From Serpula lacrymans var. lacrymans S7.9 (Eukaryota > Basidiomycota > Agaricomycetes > Boletales > Serpulaceae): a stretch of 64,000 nt of DNA. Position 1 is the first letter of the stretch. Each line of letters begins with the position of its first letter. The position numbers were made by a program, and so were the translations under genes. The notes below the pieces were generated by a model, which was given only the letters and a program-made list of their open reading frames with translations, made no database searches and was not told where the DNA came from. The stretch is taken from contig NW_006763290.1 in assembly GCF_000218685.1 (NCBI RefSeq), positions 2,322,792-2,386,791 on the forward strand, read 5' to 3'. Positions 12,772 through 24,931 of the stretch are shown here, piece after piece.

Positions 12772-13560
12772 CTACTCTTTGTCATGATTCTGACCCTGCT
12801 GTGGAATACCATCATCTAATTCTTTCATCTGTAATTGGTCAATATAAGATGGCCTGCTGGAGTGTTGATTTGTAGATAAGATCTTTCTCCTCTTGCGCAA
12901 GTCACTTTTACGTCTGGTGCTAAGGCACTGCTTGACAAGCTCTGTTGTGGCCCAATTATTTTAAAACTGGGATAGGTACAGTTGTTGGTGCTGAGCCTAT
13001 TGGTTATATGCTAACACAGGCATTCAGCGTGAATATAATAGACCACTTACCATTTTAAAAAGATTTCCTAGATCTCTAGGAGTTTGGTTGCAATATCCAG
13101 CCTGCAAATTGAGCTGGACCTTGTGAACAAGGTCACATATGATAGACTGAAAGGATGTTACTAGTAGATACAACACTGAGGGCAAAGAAAATGCCAACTG
13201 AATTACTAAGTATATGTATTAATTGTCTATTAACTTCATAGCCCTAAACAACCTGTGAGTGCCCCCAGACATTTCCTCACTCTTTGGTTTAGATATGATG
13301 TTCCTTGGCCTGTCTTTCCCAATACTTCTAGCAATATCTTCAGCTTCTTGGTGGGCCTTCTCTGCCTCTAGCTTTGCATATTTGGCTTCAGCACGAGCAT
13401 CATTGGTTTTTAATAATTTACCTTGTTGAGAATTTCAATATAAGAGGTGAAAAGATTATGGGGGAGTAAATGGAACAAAACTTGAATGAATTTGCATACT
13501 TCTTAGCCTTCTCATGTCTTCTTCTAGCTCACAGTTCTTGTTTTGTAGAACTTGCTTTGT
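12772..13560 (-). pseudogene. unknown spliced gene, coiled-coil-like
   Basis: On the minus strand three or four exon-like pieces can be read. One contains KNCELEEDMRRLRS and is followed by a GTATGC..AAG intron-like stretch. The next contains DARAEAKYAKLEAEKAH and GKDRPRNIISKPK. A third (SIICDLVHKVQLNLQ) lies between a TTTCAG acceptor and a GTAAGT donor near 13050-13145. A possible last piece has VKQCLSTRRKSDLRKRRK and ends near 12775. Charged heptad-like composition suggests a coiled coil next to a basic tail. Function unknown. Phases were not all verified, so gene or relic remains open. Confidence 0.35.
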
Positions 13561-14493
13561 AACGAGTCTCATAGCGGCAGCTTTCTTGTTTTTGTTGCTC
13601 TAGATCCTTGTATCTGAGAACTAATATCTCACAAAAGACTTGTAGAAACAGGTCAAGAATCTGCCATCTTTTTATAGTAGTGTTGAGGAGACTTGTGCAG
13701 GAATGGTGTGTATGCATAGTAGGCAACCAGTGGACATATCCAGTTTGTCAGCTCCCAATATAAAGTACCATGACTAAGGTGTGCACTTTACTCAGTGGGA
13801 AGGACACTTGCCAAATGGCTCTATTGAGTGTGCACTCTGGTAATGGACAATGTCCTAAATAGGATACTGCAGAAGGAACTAAGTTGAGAGAGGGCACATC
13901 AGGCCAAACTTGGAACATAGGGTATAGAGCACTTATGGGTATGGCTGAAAGCAGTACACACACCAGGGATGGCAGATATTGTGTGACAAATCCTTGGAAG
14001 AATCAAGGCAAATATCCAAACACCCAAAATATGTCTAGACATAAGGCCACAGAACCTTAGAGGCTCTGCATCTGTGGTGGACAGATAGTTAGTGTGCGTA
14101 CAGAGTATAAGCATAGAATGCTACAGGCACTTTATTATATTATAGCCTCCTCTCCATACCAGCACAGGAATATACACAGTTGGAGTAAACAGCCAACACC
14201 TTTGGAGGTAGCCAAGGACAAACAGATAGAGGAGGGAGATGTTGGCCACATTAAAGTTCAGCATGCTGCGATTAACAACACTGGAGATATTGAAGGCAAA
14301 AGCAACCAGTTATGGGATACTTGTGGGGATTGTTCAGTGAGACTCATAATGTTTTGCATAAGCAAACACTGGTTATGTATGAATGAAGATAAAGATGAAA
14401 AGATAGATGATGAAAACTCAGATAGAAATTCCATCAATATGATCCAATGCAACAAGGATAGCAAGAACAAGGAAAATGGGCAAATATGAACTG

Positions 14494-15616
14494 GTTGCCC
14501 TTCTGGGATAATATAGGCAAGAAACTCGAGCAGCAGCTAGCAGAGTTAGGTGAGCAATAGCCAATTGTGCCTTGCATGTCACTGTAGAGAAGCTAACCTG
14601 ATAGTATGCTTAGCCAATGACCTCACCAAAACAAATCAGCTTATTCTTCGTGCTTTTGCACTCAAAGGCAGATCCCATTCAATAGAAGATGCTTTTGAAA
14701 AATTACTGTATGTCTTTAAATCAGAGCCGTCAATTTTACCAAACTGGAAAGAGACCAAGTCACAAGTCATGTTTCTATCTGCAATAGAATCAGTTTTATA
14801 TGACTGCTGTCCACAGTTGTGTTGTTATTACGTTGGCCCCAACATGTCCTTGGAAAAATGTCCGTCCCCTACTGCAAAACAATGTGATACAATGACTACA
14901 AAAGGTCCAGACAGAAATATGTGTACGTATCATATCATTAATTACTTGATTGGAGGGCATGTTCAAAAACATGGAGCTTGCTGAAAAGATAAAATATTGA
15001 GGTTCAGAACACATCCACACACTCGGATCTGTGACAGATATAATGGATGGAATGGTATATGGTGGTATACAGAGAGGAATTGACACACCATTATTTCTGG
15101 GACCCACAAGATATTGCATTGGGGATTTTGACCAACAGATTTGCTCCCTTCCGCCTTCACAAGTCAACCACATGGCCTAAAATCATTTACAACTACAATC
15201 TTCCTCCAGAATTATGTTTCTTGAAGGATTATATTTTGACTTTGGGAGTGGTTCCAGGACCCAAAAAGCTAAAGGATTTTGATTCCTTTTTGTGGCCTTT
15301 TGTGGAGAAAATGATAAAGTTGGTGCTTGGGGTTTGTGCGTATGATGTCATTCTTGATGTCTTATTTTGTCTGCATACATACCTAATTGTTGCATCTGGC
15401 AATATTCCAGCCATGTCCATGATCATGAAGATGAAGGGACATAATGGTTACTTGCCTAGTCAGATCTTCAAGATAACTGGAGATTTATATTCAAGCAGGA
15501 AGAATACAACCTACTATGTTCCAAATGGCAGACAGGCATACATAGATGTCAGCGTGCCCCGAACAGCTGGACCACATAAAACTTGCGAAATAAATACAAC
15601 TCAGCTGCCGTTATGA
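14494..15616 (+). pseudogene. Tnp2-like (CACTA/EnSpm) transposase, N-terminal half
   Basis: A DNA-transposon transposase of the Tnp2 type common in agaricomycetes. Visible blocks in order are LILRAFALKGRSH and an FLSAIESVLYDCCPQLCCYYVG block (14630-14850), then EHIHTLGSVTDIMDG (15007-15050), DPQDIALGILTNRFAPF (15095-15150), YNLPPEL, GVVPGPKKLKDFDSFLWPF (15240-15310) and MKGHNGYLPSQIFKI (15430-15475). The frame changes near 15060-15090 and stops appear upstream, so it is inactive. Homology stops near 15610, at a point about halfway through the usual protein; the C-terminal part is absent. No terminal repeats were found. Confidence 0.75.
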
Positions 15617-16239
15617 ATGCACATGAGACAATAACACGGGGCAAGGAGGGACAGTTGGCAGCAACCAATGCTGAATCAGCAGCCTATATAGTTATAATTG
15701 CCCATCTTAGACAGGGCATTATTACCTGATAATATTATAATATAGACGGGGCCAGTGGAGTCTGGTGGAGTGCCAGCCGGGCTATGTTAGATGTAATATT
15801 ATTGTGCCCATCATCAACAACCTGGCTGGGTGAGACACTGCCCATCCCAGACGACTCGCCTAGGTCAGTACATTACAGTGTGTTCATCTTACATCAGGAA
15901 AAACCATTTTGCTATATAGCTGGGTATGTTTCTATAGCTGATATGGTAGCTATTAAATTCCAATTATAGCCAATAAATCTCTATGTGAAGCCTTATAGTT
16001 ACTATGTTAGCTATACCAGCTATACCAACTTATTTATGTCTATGAAAACCTTTTTCTGACACTAATAATGATAGAATTAATATTCACCAAATAGTTTGGT
16101 ATGCATACAAACCAGCCCAATTATTTAATAGAACTCTATCACAAACATCCAAAGCATTTTCTGTACCCCAGTGAGCAGGCACTTGATCTTTTCCAAACAA
16201 AGGCAACAAGTGGCAGCCTTGTTGTATACTGCTCAATGG
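15617..16239. other. no gene recognised
   Basis: Between the transposase remnant and the LTR fragment there are only short open frames (for example 15784-15969). Nothing supports a gene, RNA or repeat. Confidence 0.4.
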
Positions 16240-16533
16240 TACTAACACAGTGGAGCTGGTCACACGGGCTACACCCTCTGACATCATCAGCCCCTGTTTT
16301 ATCAACTGTATAGTACAACATGTACAAACAACCTGTAATAGTATAAATACCTCAATAGATTCAGGAGACTCCTCAGCGAGTCCTCCTGTTGTATCCTCAC
16401 AACTAACTTGTTGAAAACTAAGGGGTGATCCCTTTCATTACTCTCTGACCAGTCAACGGTACATACTGTTGATTGGTATTCCTTTTTGCTTGTCTGAGTT
16501 GTGTGCCAGAGTAACTAACTCTTGGTTGCTACA
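16240..16533 (+). repeat. Ty3-type LTR, 5'-truncated
   Basis: Plus-strand copy of the common LTR family from the 'cacagtggagctggtcacacgg' block to the terminus GCTACA at 16533. The first third of the LTR is missing, and about 25 bases near 16450 are unlike the other copies. No target duplication can be recognised because the 5' end is lost. Confidence 0.8.
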
Positions 16534-16849
16534 CATGGATATAATATATTTAGCAAAGCATGTGTGATAGTCTACAGCATCTCAAGCAAGATATAAAGCA
16601 AACACCCCAAGAAGCCCTCAAAGAGCTGGCGTTAATCTTCCGAATATTACAAAAATCCCAGGGAGTGTCAGCTATTCCCTTGTGGGTTGATAGACATATC
16701 CCTGGCGTGGTTGTAACTTGGTCATGAAGTTTTTGTTATTGAGTTATAATCTTATACATTATGATTAATCAAAGTTTCACCACAGAAAACTAGAGAGGCT
16801 CCACAAGCTTCCCAGTCCTTGCGCAAATCTACACCCCTGGGCACCAGGG

Positions 16850-17345
16850 TTGCAATTTTCTGTGGAGACTGGGGCCCTCATGAGTGCAATCTCGTGTGTA
16901 GCTCACCCTGCACTTTATGAGTTGGCCCGGGAGGCGCTGGTACGAGTTGAGGACCATATAGATGATGTGGCGGTACTAAAGGCATGGAGCTTGGTCTTTA
17001 ATGCGCTTTCTATCATCAGCAACCGAGAAACGCTAGTACACCAGGATCGTCTCTCCAAAGCAGAGTGGTATGGTATGTTGGAAAGTGTAGGGGACTACAA
17101 TGAAGCCATTCTGGAGCTCACTGGGGCAGGTTTTTGCTTCAAGTTTGATAGTGGGACTATTGCTGGATTTAGTAGGAAGTTGCTATCATGGGGTTTTGTC
17201 CTGCAGTGGTGAGAGAATATGTTTTGCATATTACATGAGGGAGTATATACATACAATGTGCGGGTGGAGACCCCGGGATGGTCAGCACCCCCACACAATT
17301 ATGTTATGCATTTATAGATGTGGAACAGCAGCTGAACTGTCTTGA
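16850..17345 (+). pseudogene. TET/JBP-like 2-oxoglutarate/Fe(II) dioxygenase, frameshifted
   Basis: The segment ISNRETLVHQDR...WYGMLESVGDYN...FDSGTIAGFSRKLL matches my memory of the fungal TET/JBP-type dioxygenase core (ISNR..xHRD, YD.L..VG.Y, PGTVVGFSG..L.HGV). This family oxidises 5-methylcytosine or thymine in DNA using Fe(II) and 2-oxoglutarate. The HxD pair is HQD at 17039-17047. The distal His should lie in LxHGV: in the main frame this reads LLSWGF, but one frame over 'HGV' is present (His codon 17187-17189), followed by ERICFAYYMRE with the 2-oxoglutarate-type Arg at 17214-17216. So a small indel near 17183 breaks an otherwise recognisable domain. Upstream (16562-16722) is further protein-like sequence that may be an earlier exon. 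In basidiomycetes such genes are often linked to KDZ-type transposons; here the nearest transposase is Tnp2-like. Confidence 0.65.
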
Positions 17346-17569
17346 TCTGGGTACATCACTGCTGCAAGTTTGTAGCTGTTTGTAGTAGCTTGCTCAATAA
17401 AAAGGTTGAAACCTGGGAACCCCGCAGTTGGATAGAAGCCCGGGAATTAATAGATTGCTATGAAGTCCAGAAACATTGGATTACTACAAAGCCCGGGAAC
17501 ACTGGACTACCATTACATAGTATAATAGACCCCGGGTTTCTATTAAATTGTGGTCCACTATTCTAGTTC

Positions 17570-18158
17570 CCTCAAACCACTATGCCTAGCCTCTGGAATG
17601 AGTCCTTTGTCTGTTCTGAGAACTGATTCCACATCCTGATTTTCATCTCTGCATATGCTACATGACCGGGTTTAGCCTCCATCGGACAGGATGGTCAATG
17701 TCTTGGATGAGAAACATAACATGTTTATGAGGAGTTTGACCAGATGTTGACAAAGTTGATCAGGATATGTGGTCTTTCACACTTATTTGTTTTGTATGCA
17801 CACCTCTGCTTGTTCTGAACTCCTTCCAATCTACTCTTTGTAACACTGGGGCCAAACATTGGGAGGAGCTGCAGCCAATGCTAAATAGTTCTGCAGAGAA
17901 GAGATGATGTTGTTAAACCAGATGCCAGTTTGAAGATGCTCATACAAGATATTTATGATAGAAGGCAATGATCAATATGGAGCCTATGTTTCTAAGTTAC
18001 GTTAGCTTCTATGACACCTAGGCCTCACGAGGTGATAAACTTGATGGACCTGGCACTAAATTTCCATATATAGAAGCAATATATCAGGGAAGGCATTGGC
18101 TAGGAGGTACCTGACACGTTCAGGGCCTTAGCTGAAGGCCCAGTATGGAGTTAAGGCA
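17570..18158. other. no gene recognised
   Basis: This gap separates the dioxygenase remnant from the next coding-like block. No motif, repeat or RNA was seen. Confidence 0.35.
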
Positions 18159-19359
18159 ATGATATTATTGCTCGGATCTGACAGAAGAGCTGAATATTTG
18201 CTTGGAATGGATGGATGTTGTATTCAATTGACTGAAAATTTGGAAGAGTTCCGGGGTGCAAATTCTCTACAATGGGGGCGTGTACTTGATGATACCTGGG
18301 ATGAAGTCAGGGAAAATTTGGAAGGACATGTACTAACCAACTTCAAGGATTTAACTGACATAAAGCAAGTATGATCACTCTTAATTGTCAAAGGATATTA
18401 TCATATTTACAGTTAATATTGCAGCAGGTCAGGCATTGGTTGTACAACCACAGTGGTAACAAACAGCCTGGGAACAAGGTTGCCGGGCATGGAAAGTATT
18501 TAAGTCTGAACCAAGTGCTCAACTTAGTGAAGAAGAAGGAGGTGGAGAAAAGGATGTGGGACCTTTACAGAGTCAAGCCGGGGCAGTCAGGTTATATTGG
18601 TAAGGGTGAGGAGTGGTATATTAATGAGCCATCAGAGGAAGTGAGACAAAAGTGAGTATGATGTCCCTTACTCACCCAGGACAAATAGTGACTCACAATA
18701 CCCAGAGTTGCTAAAATGAAGGGTAGGAAAGTAGTGAAGGACTTCCAGATGCAAGCAACCCGGGATCTGGGAATGTTGAGTTTTGTGCTCACCGCCCATA
18801 GAGATACAAATGGAACCATTTGTGTGTCCTTGTAAGAAGTCTACGGACCTTGGGCTCCAAACTGGGTGTGTGGTTACTAAAACTGATTGCTTTAAATGCA
18901 GCCATGAGCAAAATGACAAAGCCGGGTTTGAGCTTTTTAGCAAAGTACAACCTAACTGGAAAAACGTAAAAATATGGGAGGCTTGGGAAAAGTATGCACA
19001 AAGTCAGTTTTGTAAGTTTCCAGCTTAATCAATAAACATCACAGAGTACTGAACTGCATGTAGCTGATATAGATGGGTCTGTGCCAAAGGAGAGCCTACC
19101 AAGCAAGCAGAAAGAAAAGATTAAGCTTCCACTCGACGATAATGGATATCCCATCCTTGTAGATGAGGATCTGTCTTCCCCGGCAACCTTTTCAGATCTA
19201 CAGGCTATCATCAGGTCTCTCCTAATGACACATTACCAGATTTCCACTGGAAATGCAAAGGCTTCAGTACCTTGGACCAGCCTTGCGGAGCGCCCAGGCA
19301 ACTATATTGACTTGTCAAAGGGGTACATACCCCCAGGGTACAGGTTCCGGGAACCATGA
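18159..19359 (+). pseudogene. uncharacterised fungal protein family remnant
   Basis: Coding-like pieces in shifting frames. 18159-18371 has FRGANSLQWGRVLDDTWDEV. 18420-18655 has QQVRHWLYNHSGNKQ and KEVEKRMWDLYRVKPGQ. 18715-18840 has KMKGRKVVKDFQ and ATRDLGMLSFVLTAHRD. 19081-19359 has LPLDDNGYPILVDED and ASVPWTSLAERPGNYIDLSKGYIPPGYRF. The order (IKQWF/YNH-like, then DxNGYPILP, then PW..L......LP.GF.) corresponds to a large uncharacterised agaricomycete family that I know only by pattern. Frames break several times, so it is a relic. Its role is unknown. Confidence 0.45.
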
Positions 19360-19427
19360 TGTATGACAAAGGAGGAGACCCGGGGTCTGTTGGACCACCA
19401 GCAGAACAATATAAATGCCAAAGTTAC

Positions 19428-19638
19428 TGTTAGTATTATACATTTACATCTCTCATATTTTTCTTTCTACCTATGTTTGCAGACTTCATTCTATCTTGTC
19501 CGCTTTTCTAGCATTACCTAATACATAATTTTTCTACGGTTACACCAGAAACTCGTAGATTTCCATTCTAGAGCCTCAGTCTTTTACACACAGACTGAGC
19601 ATTTAACATTATCCTTACAAAGTTTATATAAGCTATCA
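19428..19638 (+). repeat. Cop2 5' LTR
   Basis: Begins TGTTAGTATTATAC and ends AGCTATCA before the primer-binding site. It matches the 3' LTR (38346-38642) closely but lacks two segments of 50 and about 36 bp, both of which begin GT and end AG in the 3' copy. The R hairpin CCTCAGTC...GACTGAG is followed directly by CATTTAAC, exactly as if an intron had been removed. Confidence 0.85.
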
Positions 19639-19650
19639 GGTTATGAGCCC
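19639..19650 (+). other. primer-binding site overlapping gag start
   Basis: GGTTATGAGCCC follows the LTR and matches the complement of a Met-tRNA anticodon stem-loop. Its ATG (19643-19645) opens the gag frame (MSPATLLEN). Confidence 0.75.
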
Positions 19651-20760
19651 TGCCACGTTGCTTGAAAACTCTGCCTTGGCAACAACATTCTCTGTGCCCA
19701 AATTAGCCAAGGATGGCTCCAATTGGGTCACATACAAATCTCAAGTTGCTGTAGCTGTCGGAGCAAGAGGCCTATCTAGGCACTTGTCTGGCACAGCCGA
19801 ATCACCTACCATTCTTGAATACACAAGGGATTCTAATGGGGTTGCAACCAAGGCCGAAGGCACTACTCTAAAAGAAGAGGATATAGAAGAATACCAGCAA
19901 AAACTCAATGAATTTAATTTACCATGGAAGAATGTCTGGTAATTCAACAACTATTCGCCACAATTCATGATGACACTCTTATTCAACTATTGGACAAGAG
20001 CTCGGCTGCCAAAATCTGGAAAGCCATATCTAATATGCATGATGGACAAACTGAAATGATGCAAATAGATGTCTGACAACGTTTGCAGAACCTGAGATGC
20101 TCCAAATCTGGAAATGTTCGAGCACATATTTGAGACATGCTCAAGCTTAAAGAACAATTAGCTGGAATGGGTTTGGCAGTGGAAGAAAAGGACTTTTCTG
20201 CAATGATCCTATCATCCCTTCCAGAAATGTATTGACCTTTTATCACATCCATTCTAACAACAGCTTGCATCTCGAAAAATCAGTTGTCATCAACTGACAT
20301 CATAGCCTATGTAACTAATGAGGCCGACAATCACACTCTATCTGCACAAACTTGAAACAAGTCAGCCATGATAGCTAAGGCTACTGTCCAAGAAAAGAGG
20401 GCCAAATGGCATCGCAAATACAAATGTACAAACCCTAACTGTACAACCAAGACAGGTCATACTACAGACCAATGCTATACCCCCAGCGGAGGCAGAGAAG
20501 GACAATAGCCTAGATCTAAGGGCAAATAAAAGGAATATCAGCCAAAGCCGCAAACAACTGCACCAGCACCTACAAATCAAATAACAGCTAATGTAGTCAC
20601 CAATGCTACTGCATCAAATAATGACAAAATCTATGCCTTTACAGTCAGCGCACAAAATATAGACCAAGCCCATAGAGCATCTCACCATGCAGTCCAGGAT
20701 GCAATAATAGACTGTGGGGCTACAGATCATTTCTGCCCCAATTGATCGAAGTTCCAATCT
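19643..20760 (+). pseudogene. Cop2 gag and protease
   Basis: Gag opens with MSPATLLENSALATTF and the copia pattern VPKLAKDGSNWVTYKSQ. After a break near 19935 it continues with QIWDxxQRLQNLR-type sequence and LKEQLAGMG (20140-20175). A zinc knuckle (CTNPNCTTKTGHTTDQCY) lies near 20425-20475. The retropepsin motif reads DCGATDHFCPN near 20705-20745. Nonsense codons in this stretch (near 20072, 20130, 20234, 20354, 20529 and 20743) are mostly TGA where related copies suggest Arg, consistent with C-to-T mutation. Non-functional. Confidence 0.8.
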
Positions 20761-22276
20761 TACTCTATCATTGACCCTGCTCCAATCAACGCTGCAAATG
20801 GAGACACCATGTATGCCTATGCAAAAGGAAACATTATAGTGAACTTACCAAATGGTGAGAAGAACTCACGCGTTATGCTAAAGAACACTTTGCACTGTCC
20901 AAACATGGTCTCTACACTGATTTCAGCAAGTCAAATGGACAAGGCTGGCTATTCGTTGCTTATACAAGGAGGCATCTGTGAAATTTGCACTCCTGGTCCT
21001 ATCTGTCATGTCATAGCCCATATCCCAGAGACCAAAGGGCTGTACCACATACCGTCAGCTAACAGCACTATGAATCAAAAGGCCTACCTTGCAACAACTC
21101 TCACAATCAATGAGTTACATTGTCAAATGGGACACATATCACATAACTCCCTAAAACATCTCATAAATTCTGGCTCAGCTGAAGGCATAAACCTTGACAC
21201 ATCCAAAAAAGCAGTCTTCTGTGAACCGTGCATACGTGCTAAGGCTACCCAAACACCATTTCCTAAAGTCAGTCAAACCCAAGCTAAAACCTATGGTGAA
21301 AGAATTCACCCGGATGTTTGGGGCCCAGCTGCAGTTCAAGATATCAAAGGAAAATGTTACATGTTAACATTTACTGATGATTACACCAGAGAAACCCACC
21401 TTCGCTTGCTCATGACAAAGGACGAGTTCATCTCCATGTACAAGAAATTTGAAGCCTGGCTGAACGTTCAAAAGAAGCTAAGATTAGAATCTTGAGATCT
21501 GATTAAGGCAGTGAATATGTTAGTTTTGGTGATTCTGCACCTAGTTGTGCTATCTATTTCCCTTCTTTCTAAATCACTTTCCTCTTTATTCTTTTTGCTG
21601 TATTGTTCAGTATTCACTGAGCATTCTATAATTTTGCCTTTGTGGCTGATTTGTTTACCTTTGTTTACAAAACTTCGGACTAGTATTGCAGAGTCCAGCA
21701 TTCCTATTCTTTAGTTACTCATACTGGACTCTAGGTACTGTACACATTCTGTACTCTCTGATAATATAGTTACTCATACTGGACTCTAGTTCTGTCCCTG
21801 TTAGCTCTCAGCAAGTGGCTAGACACTTCCCAGAAGTTCTCAATTGAACAGAATACACCAGCACAGATTTTGTAGAACATCTGCAAAAACAAGGGATAGT
21901 CAGAGAGTTAACAAGCCATGGCTCACCTCAGCAGAATGGTGTATCCGAACAATTAAACCGCACACTTGTTGAATCAGCCCAAGCAATGCTACTAGGCGCG
22001 AGTCTACCTAAAAATTTATGGGGAGAAGCATTAAGGCACGCAGTATGGATCAAAAATTGGGCACCTACAAAGGCCATATCTGGCAAAACACCCTATGAGA
22101 TAGTCCATGGATCAAAGCCAAACCTTCAAGACATCCACAAATTTGGATGTACCACCTACGTGAAGGTTATTGGCACGGGAAAGCTCAAACCGCATGCAAG
22201 AGCTGGCAAATGGGTTGGATTTGATAGTGAGTCCAAAGCTCACAGGATCTATTGGCCAGAGCAACATACCAATAAT
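20761..22276 (+). pseudogene. Cop2 pre-integrase and integrase
   Basis: A long open stretch (20809-21495) carries the pre-integrase region (LHCQMGHISHNSLKHLI), the zinc-binding Cys pair (CEPCIRAKAT) and the integrase core start HPDVWGPAAVQD...TFTDDYTRETHL. At RSD-x-GSEY the solo LTR at 21518-21850 interrupts the gene. The core resumes with STDFVEHLQKQGIVRELTSH, QQNGVSEQLNRTLVESA and KTPYEIVHGSKPNLQDI. Coding similarity ends at WPEQHTNNV (22276), where the 14-kb block begins. The enzyme would insert copia cDNA; one TAA (21504-21506) and the two insertions make it dead. Confidence 0.8.
21518..21850 (+). repeat. solo LTR of a second family inside Cop2
   Basis: A 333-bp TG...CA sequence flanked by GAATA (21513-21517 and 21851-21855). 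Removing it and one GAATA restores continuous integrase coding sequence, which proves the insertion. It contains two copies of 'gttactcatactggactctag' (near 21713 and 21769). A degraded relative lies at 9088-9222. Strand is arbitrary because no internal region is present. Confidence 0.85.
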
Positions 22277-22467
22277 GTGATCCACTATACTTGCTAGTAC
22301 CAGTGGATGATTTGCCGAATAGGCGGCTACAACCACAACAAAAAATGCAGCAAGGTATGTAGGCCCCCCTCTCTGGGATCACAATCACGCATACAGTAAG
22401 TCGTTGGTTGACTTGTATTGAATAACTAACTTACGAATTTTGACATTTCCTGCCGGCTGATGTTAGT

Positions 22468-23885
22468 TTAGGAGCCCACAGGACTTTGCTTCACCAAAGT
22501 GGCTCCAGCCGTCGTATCATGGCGTTGAGGCTGTTTTCTCTTCTGATCCACATTATCAAAAGAACCTCGTGTCAGCGCCAGGCAAGTCAATAATTCTTCC
22601 TTGTTACATTCTACCCATACATCAATGACAGGCTGATGACCCTTCCCCGACCAAAATATTCCCGTTGCGATGTGCCATCTATCCGCTAAACTCCCACATG
22701 TCTGACGGTTATAATTATAGAGGTAAGTCCCACAATTTGAAAAATATTGTCAGTTACTTACCACTGTTTGGAATACATTGTCACCCACGAATGAAGTCTC
22801 TAATATTTGAAGGGGTTCTGCAATCCCACGGCAGAGTAGAGCTCCTCCTTGGCCAACACCCGCTCCTGCAACATACCATCCCTCATAATCAACAAATTCA
22901 AGACCAAGGGGAATATTAAAATCCGCCCGTGGGAGATACTCTCCTGAGCATACCAGCCTCTTTCAGGATATTGAATAGAAATCTACGCCATCTTGTAAGT
23001 TTGTAGTGGCTAAAAATTCACCGTTTTTCGATAATGTGGACGACCCACTACAAAGATGCTTTAAGTGGTGTAAATCAGATGAAATGATGTCACTTACATC
23101 TGAGGCACTTGAGGAGAAATCTTTCATAGTCAATCAACTTGGCCGTGGATAGAATATGCACTGTAAGTTGTTAACTTGCAGTTTGGCTGATATCATTTAT
23201 CCGACGCTCCCATGGTTCCATGGTTTAGAAATGTGACAATTATGAATTGGTCATGAATGTAATGCATATTCTGCACTAAGATGATCTGCTGATCCCTTGA
23301 CGGCAATGGCAAGAGGCGAGTCTTTCCCAAAACCCCTTTTGCATGGTTTCAGAAAGCTGTTAGATTGTTTACTATACTCACATACCAATTTTCTTCTGTG
23401 ACACTAGTGCAGCTTTGTTTCCATATGCGACAGCAAGTTGTGTACCATCACGAGTGGTATCTAGGACGTGAACGCAGCCGGGGACTGAATTGACCCATTG
23501 TTGGTTGTTTTCCGCATGCTACAGGATGTTTTGTTACGTCTATAGCCACACTAGGTTATCCTTACCTCTGATAGTAGAATCTGACTGATGTCTCCATTAC
23601 TACAGCCAATGCTAATTGCGATTTCGTGCGGATGCCACAAGATAGCTTGAATTTGGTGGGGTTTCTGATAGCGACGCAAGAGCTCCCATGTAGCGGTAGC
23701 ATAGACCTAGAAGAAGGGATAAACTGACGGGTGATGGATGAATGGATCAGCGAGCTCACCAAAAGATAACCGTTGTCATCACCACTGGCCAGAAGTTCGG
23801 CTGAAGGAGAAAAGGCCAAAGCATTTATTGAAGTATAATGACTGGTGAGTGTCTTGAGATGTTTCAACTCGAGTCCAGGTGGCAT
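22468..23885 (-). pseudogene. WD40-repeat family protein
   Basis: Minus-strand gene with well-fitting splice sites. Exons: 23885-23760 (starts MPPGLELKHLKTL, then SINALAFSPSAELLASGDDNG, a WD40 blade), 23706-23566 (VYATATWELL, HQIQAILWHPHE), 23518-23386, and 23335 onward (LLPLPSRDQQII, FIIVTFLNHGTM). Introns are 53, 47 and 50 nt and phases agree. A stop at 23193-23195 falls where the family would continue. Further family sequence follows at about 22980-23160 (TLSKNGEFLATTNLQDGVDFYSI) and 22762-22950 (IPLGLEFVDYEGWYVAGAG). After a GTAAGT 60-nt intron (22702-22761) comes a last exon 22701-22468. WD40 propellers are interaction scaffolds; the role here is unknown. Frame loss between 23195 and 22980 suggests a damaged copy, although unrecognised introns remain possible. 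Confidence 0.65.
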
Positions 23886-23990
23886 GGTCGAAATCCAGAT
23901 AAAACTTGAACATCAAAAGCTGACTTCTTCATTGACCTTTGTCGTGTCAGTAATCAGGCTGCTGTGTCTGCGTTGCGCCACGCACACGTG

Positions 23991-24254
23991 TTAATCATGA
24001 GGGCGATAAAAAGGGTAATGACGCAAGATTCTCTGAGATCTCATGATCAGGGTTAAGGTGGAGTTTTCAGCATGCTTTGATCTTAGATATTGATTTTTAG
24101 GCTCGCTTTGTGGGCGCCCGCGGATATTTGAGCTGTAAATCCCAATATCAACATCAAAATACAATCTCATTTGCTGATCAAGGCCTTTGACTTCAACTTT
24201 GAGAGGTCTTTCTGTCCCATCCGGTAAGTTAGGTCTGCCAGTACATAATTGCAT
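23991..24254 (-). pseudogene. fragment related to the gene at 25553-26849
   Basis: This minus-strand open frame contains CTGRPNLPDGTERPLKVEV, which resembles RDGRPDLPVCNERPFKSKQ in the neighbouring minus-strand gene. Downstream residues differ more. It is probably a truncated paralogue made by local duplication; the family is unknown to me. Confidence 0.35.
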
Positions 24255-24931
24255 GTGTATGCCTCATGTTAATGGAGTGGAAATGATTTCGCTAGATATC
24301 AGGATCACTCAAACGCGGCACATGTACATATACCACTACGTCTCTAGATCTAAAATATCTTTCATGCTAACGGCTGATAATATTCATAATAATGGCTAAG
24401 GACCCAATACACTCCTTCAAAGTATTCGCATAGGCCTCTGGATTCATAATGGATACAATATTAGTATGTGAGCAATTTTTATTAGCATAAACGGTGAATG
24501 ATACCCGAATTACTGAAGATATTATTGTCACTCACTCACTCATGATCATAGCACTGAATATTATTTATTGGCCCACGGCGTGGATATAACACTATCTCCA
24601 CCAGTACTAGTACTAGAACCCGTATGCATGTATGTCATTTATCGATCCCATAGCCGTGACTATACTCGCATATGCGATCCTATAGCTAGCACTGTATTCC
24701 TCATGCATATCTCGGAGGTAGGCTTCACCATGCTTCTGACACATGCCTTTAGGCTTATATTTTAAAAGGATCATCATATCTGGCCAATTGCTCAGACCAC
24801 AGACAAATATCCCCACTCTAGTACTTATGGTCATCCTACGAAATCAACCAATCGGTCTGATGGTAATATCATTCTCAGTTGTAATACATATATGCTTACT
24901 GCTTGATATATTGCAGCGCAGGAACACTACA

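Noticed and set aside
22284..22305. CACTA start of the Tnp2 element (CACTATACTTGC), with a partial match GCAAGTATAGTA near 35591
   Set aside because: The right-hand match is imperfect, lies 700 bp inside the copia breakpoint, and no 2-3 bp target duplication fits. Chance cannot be excluded.
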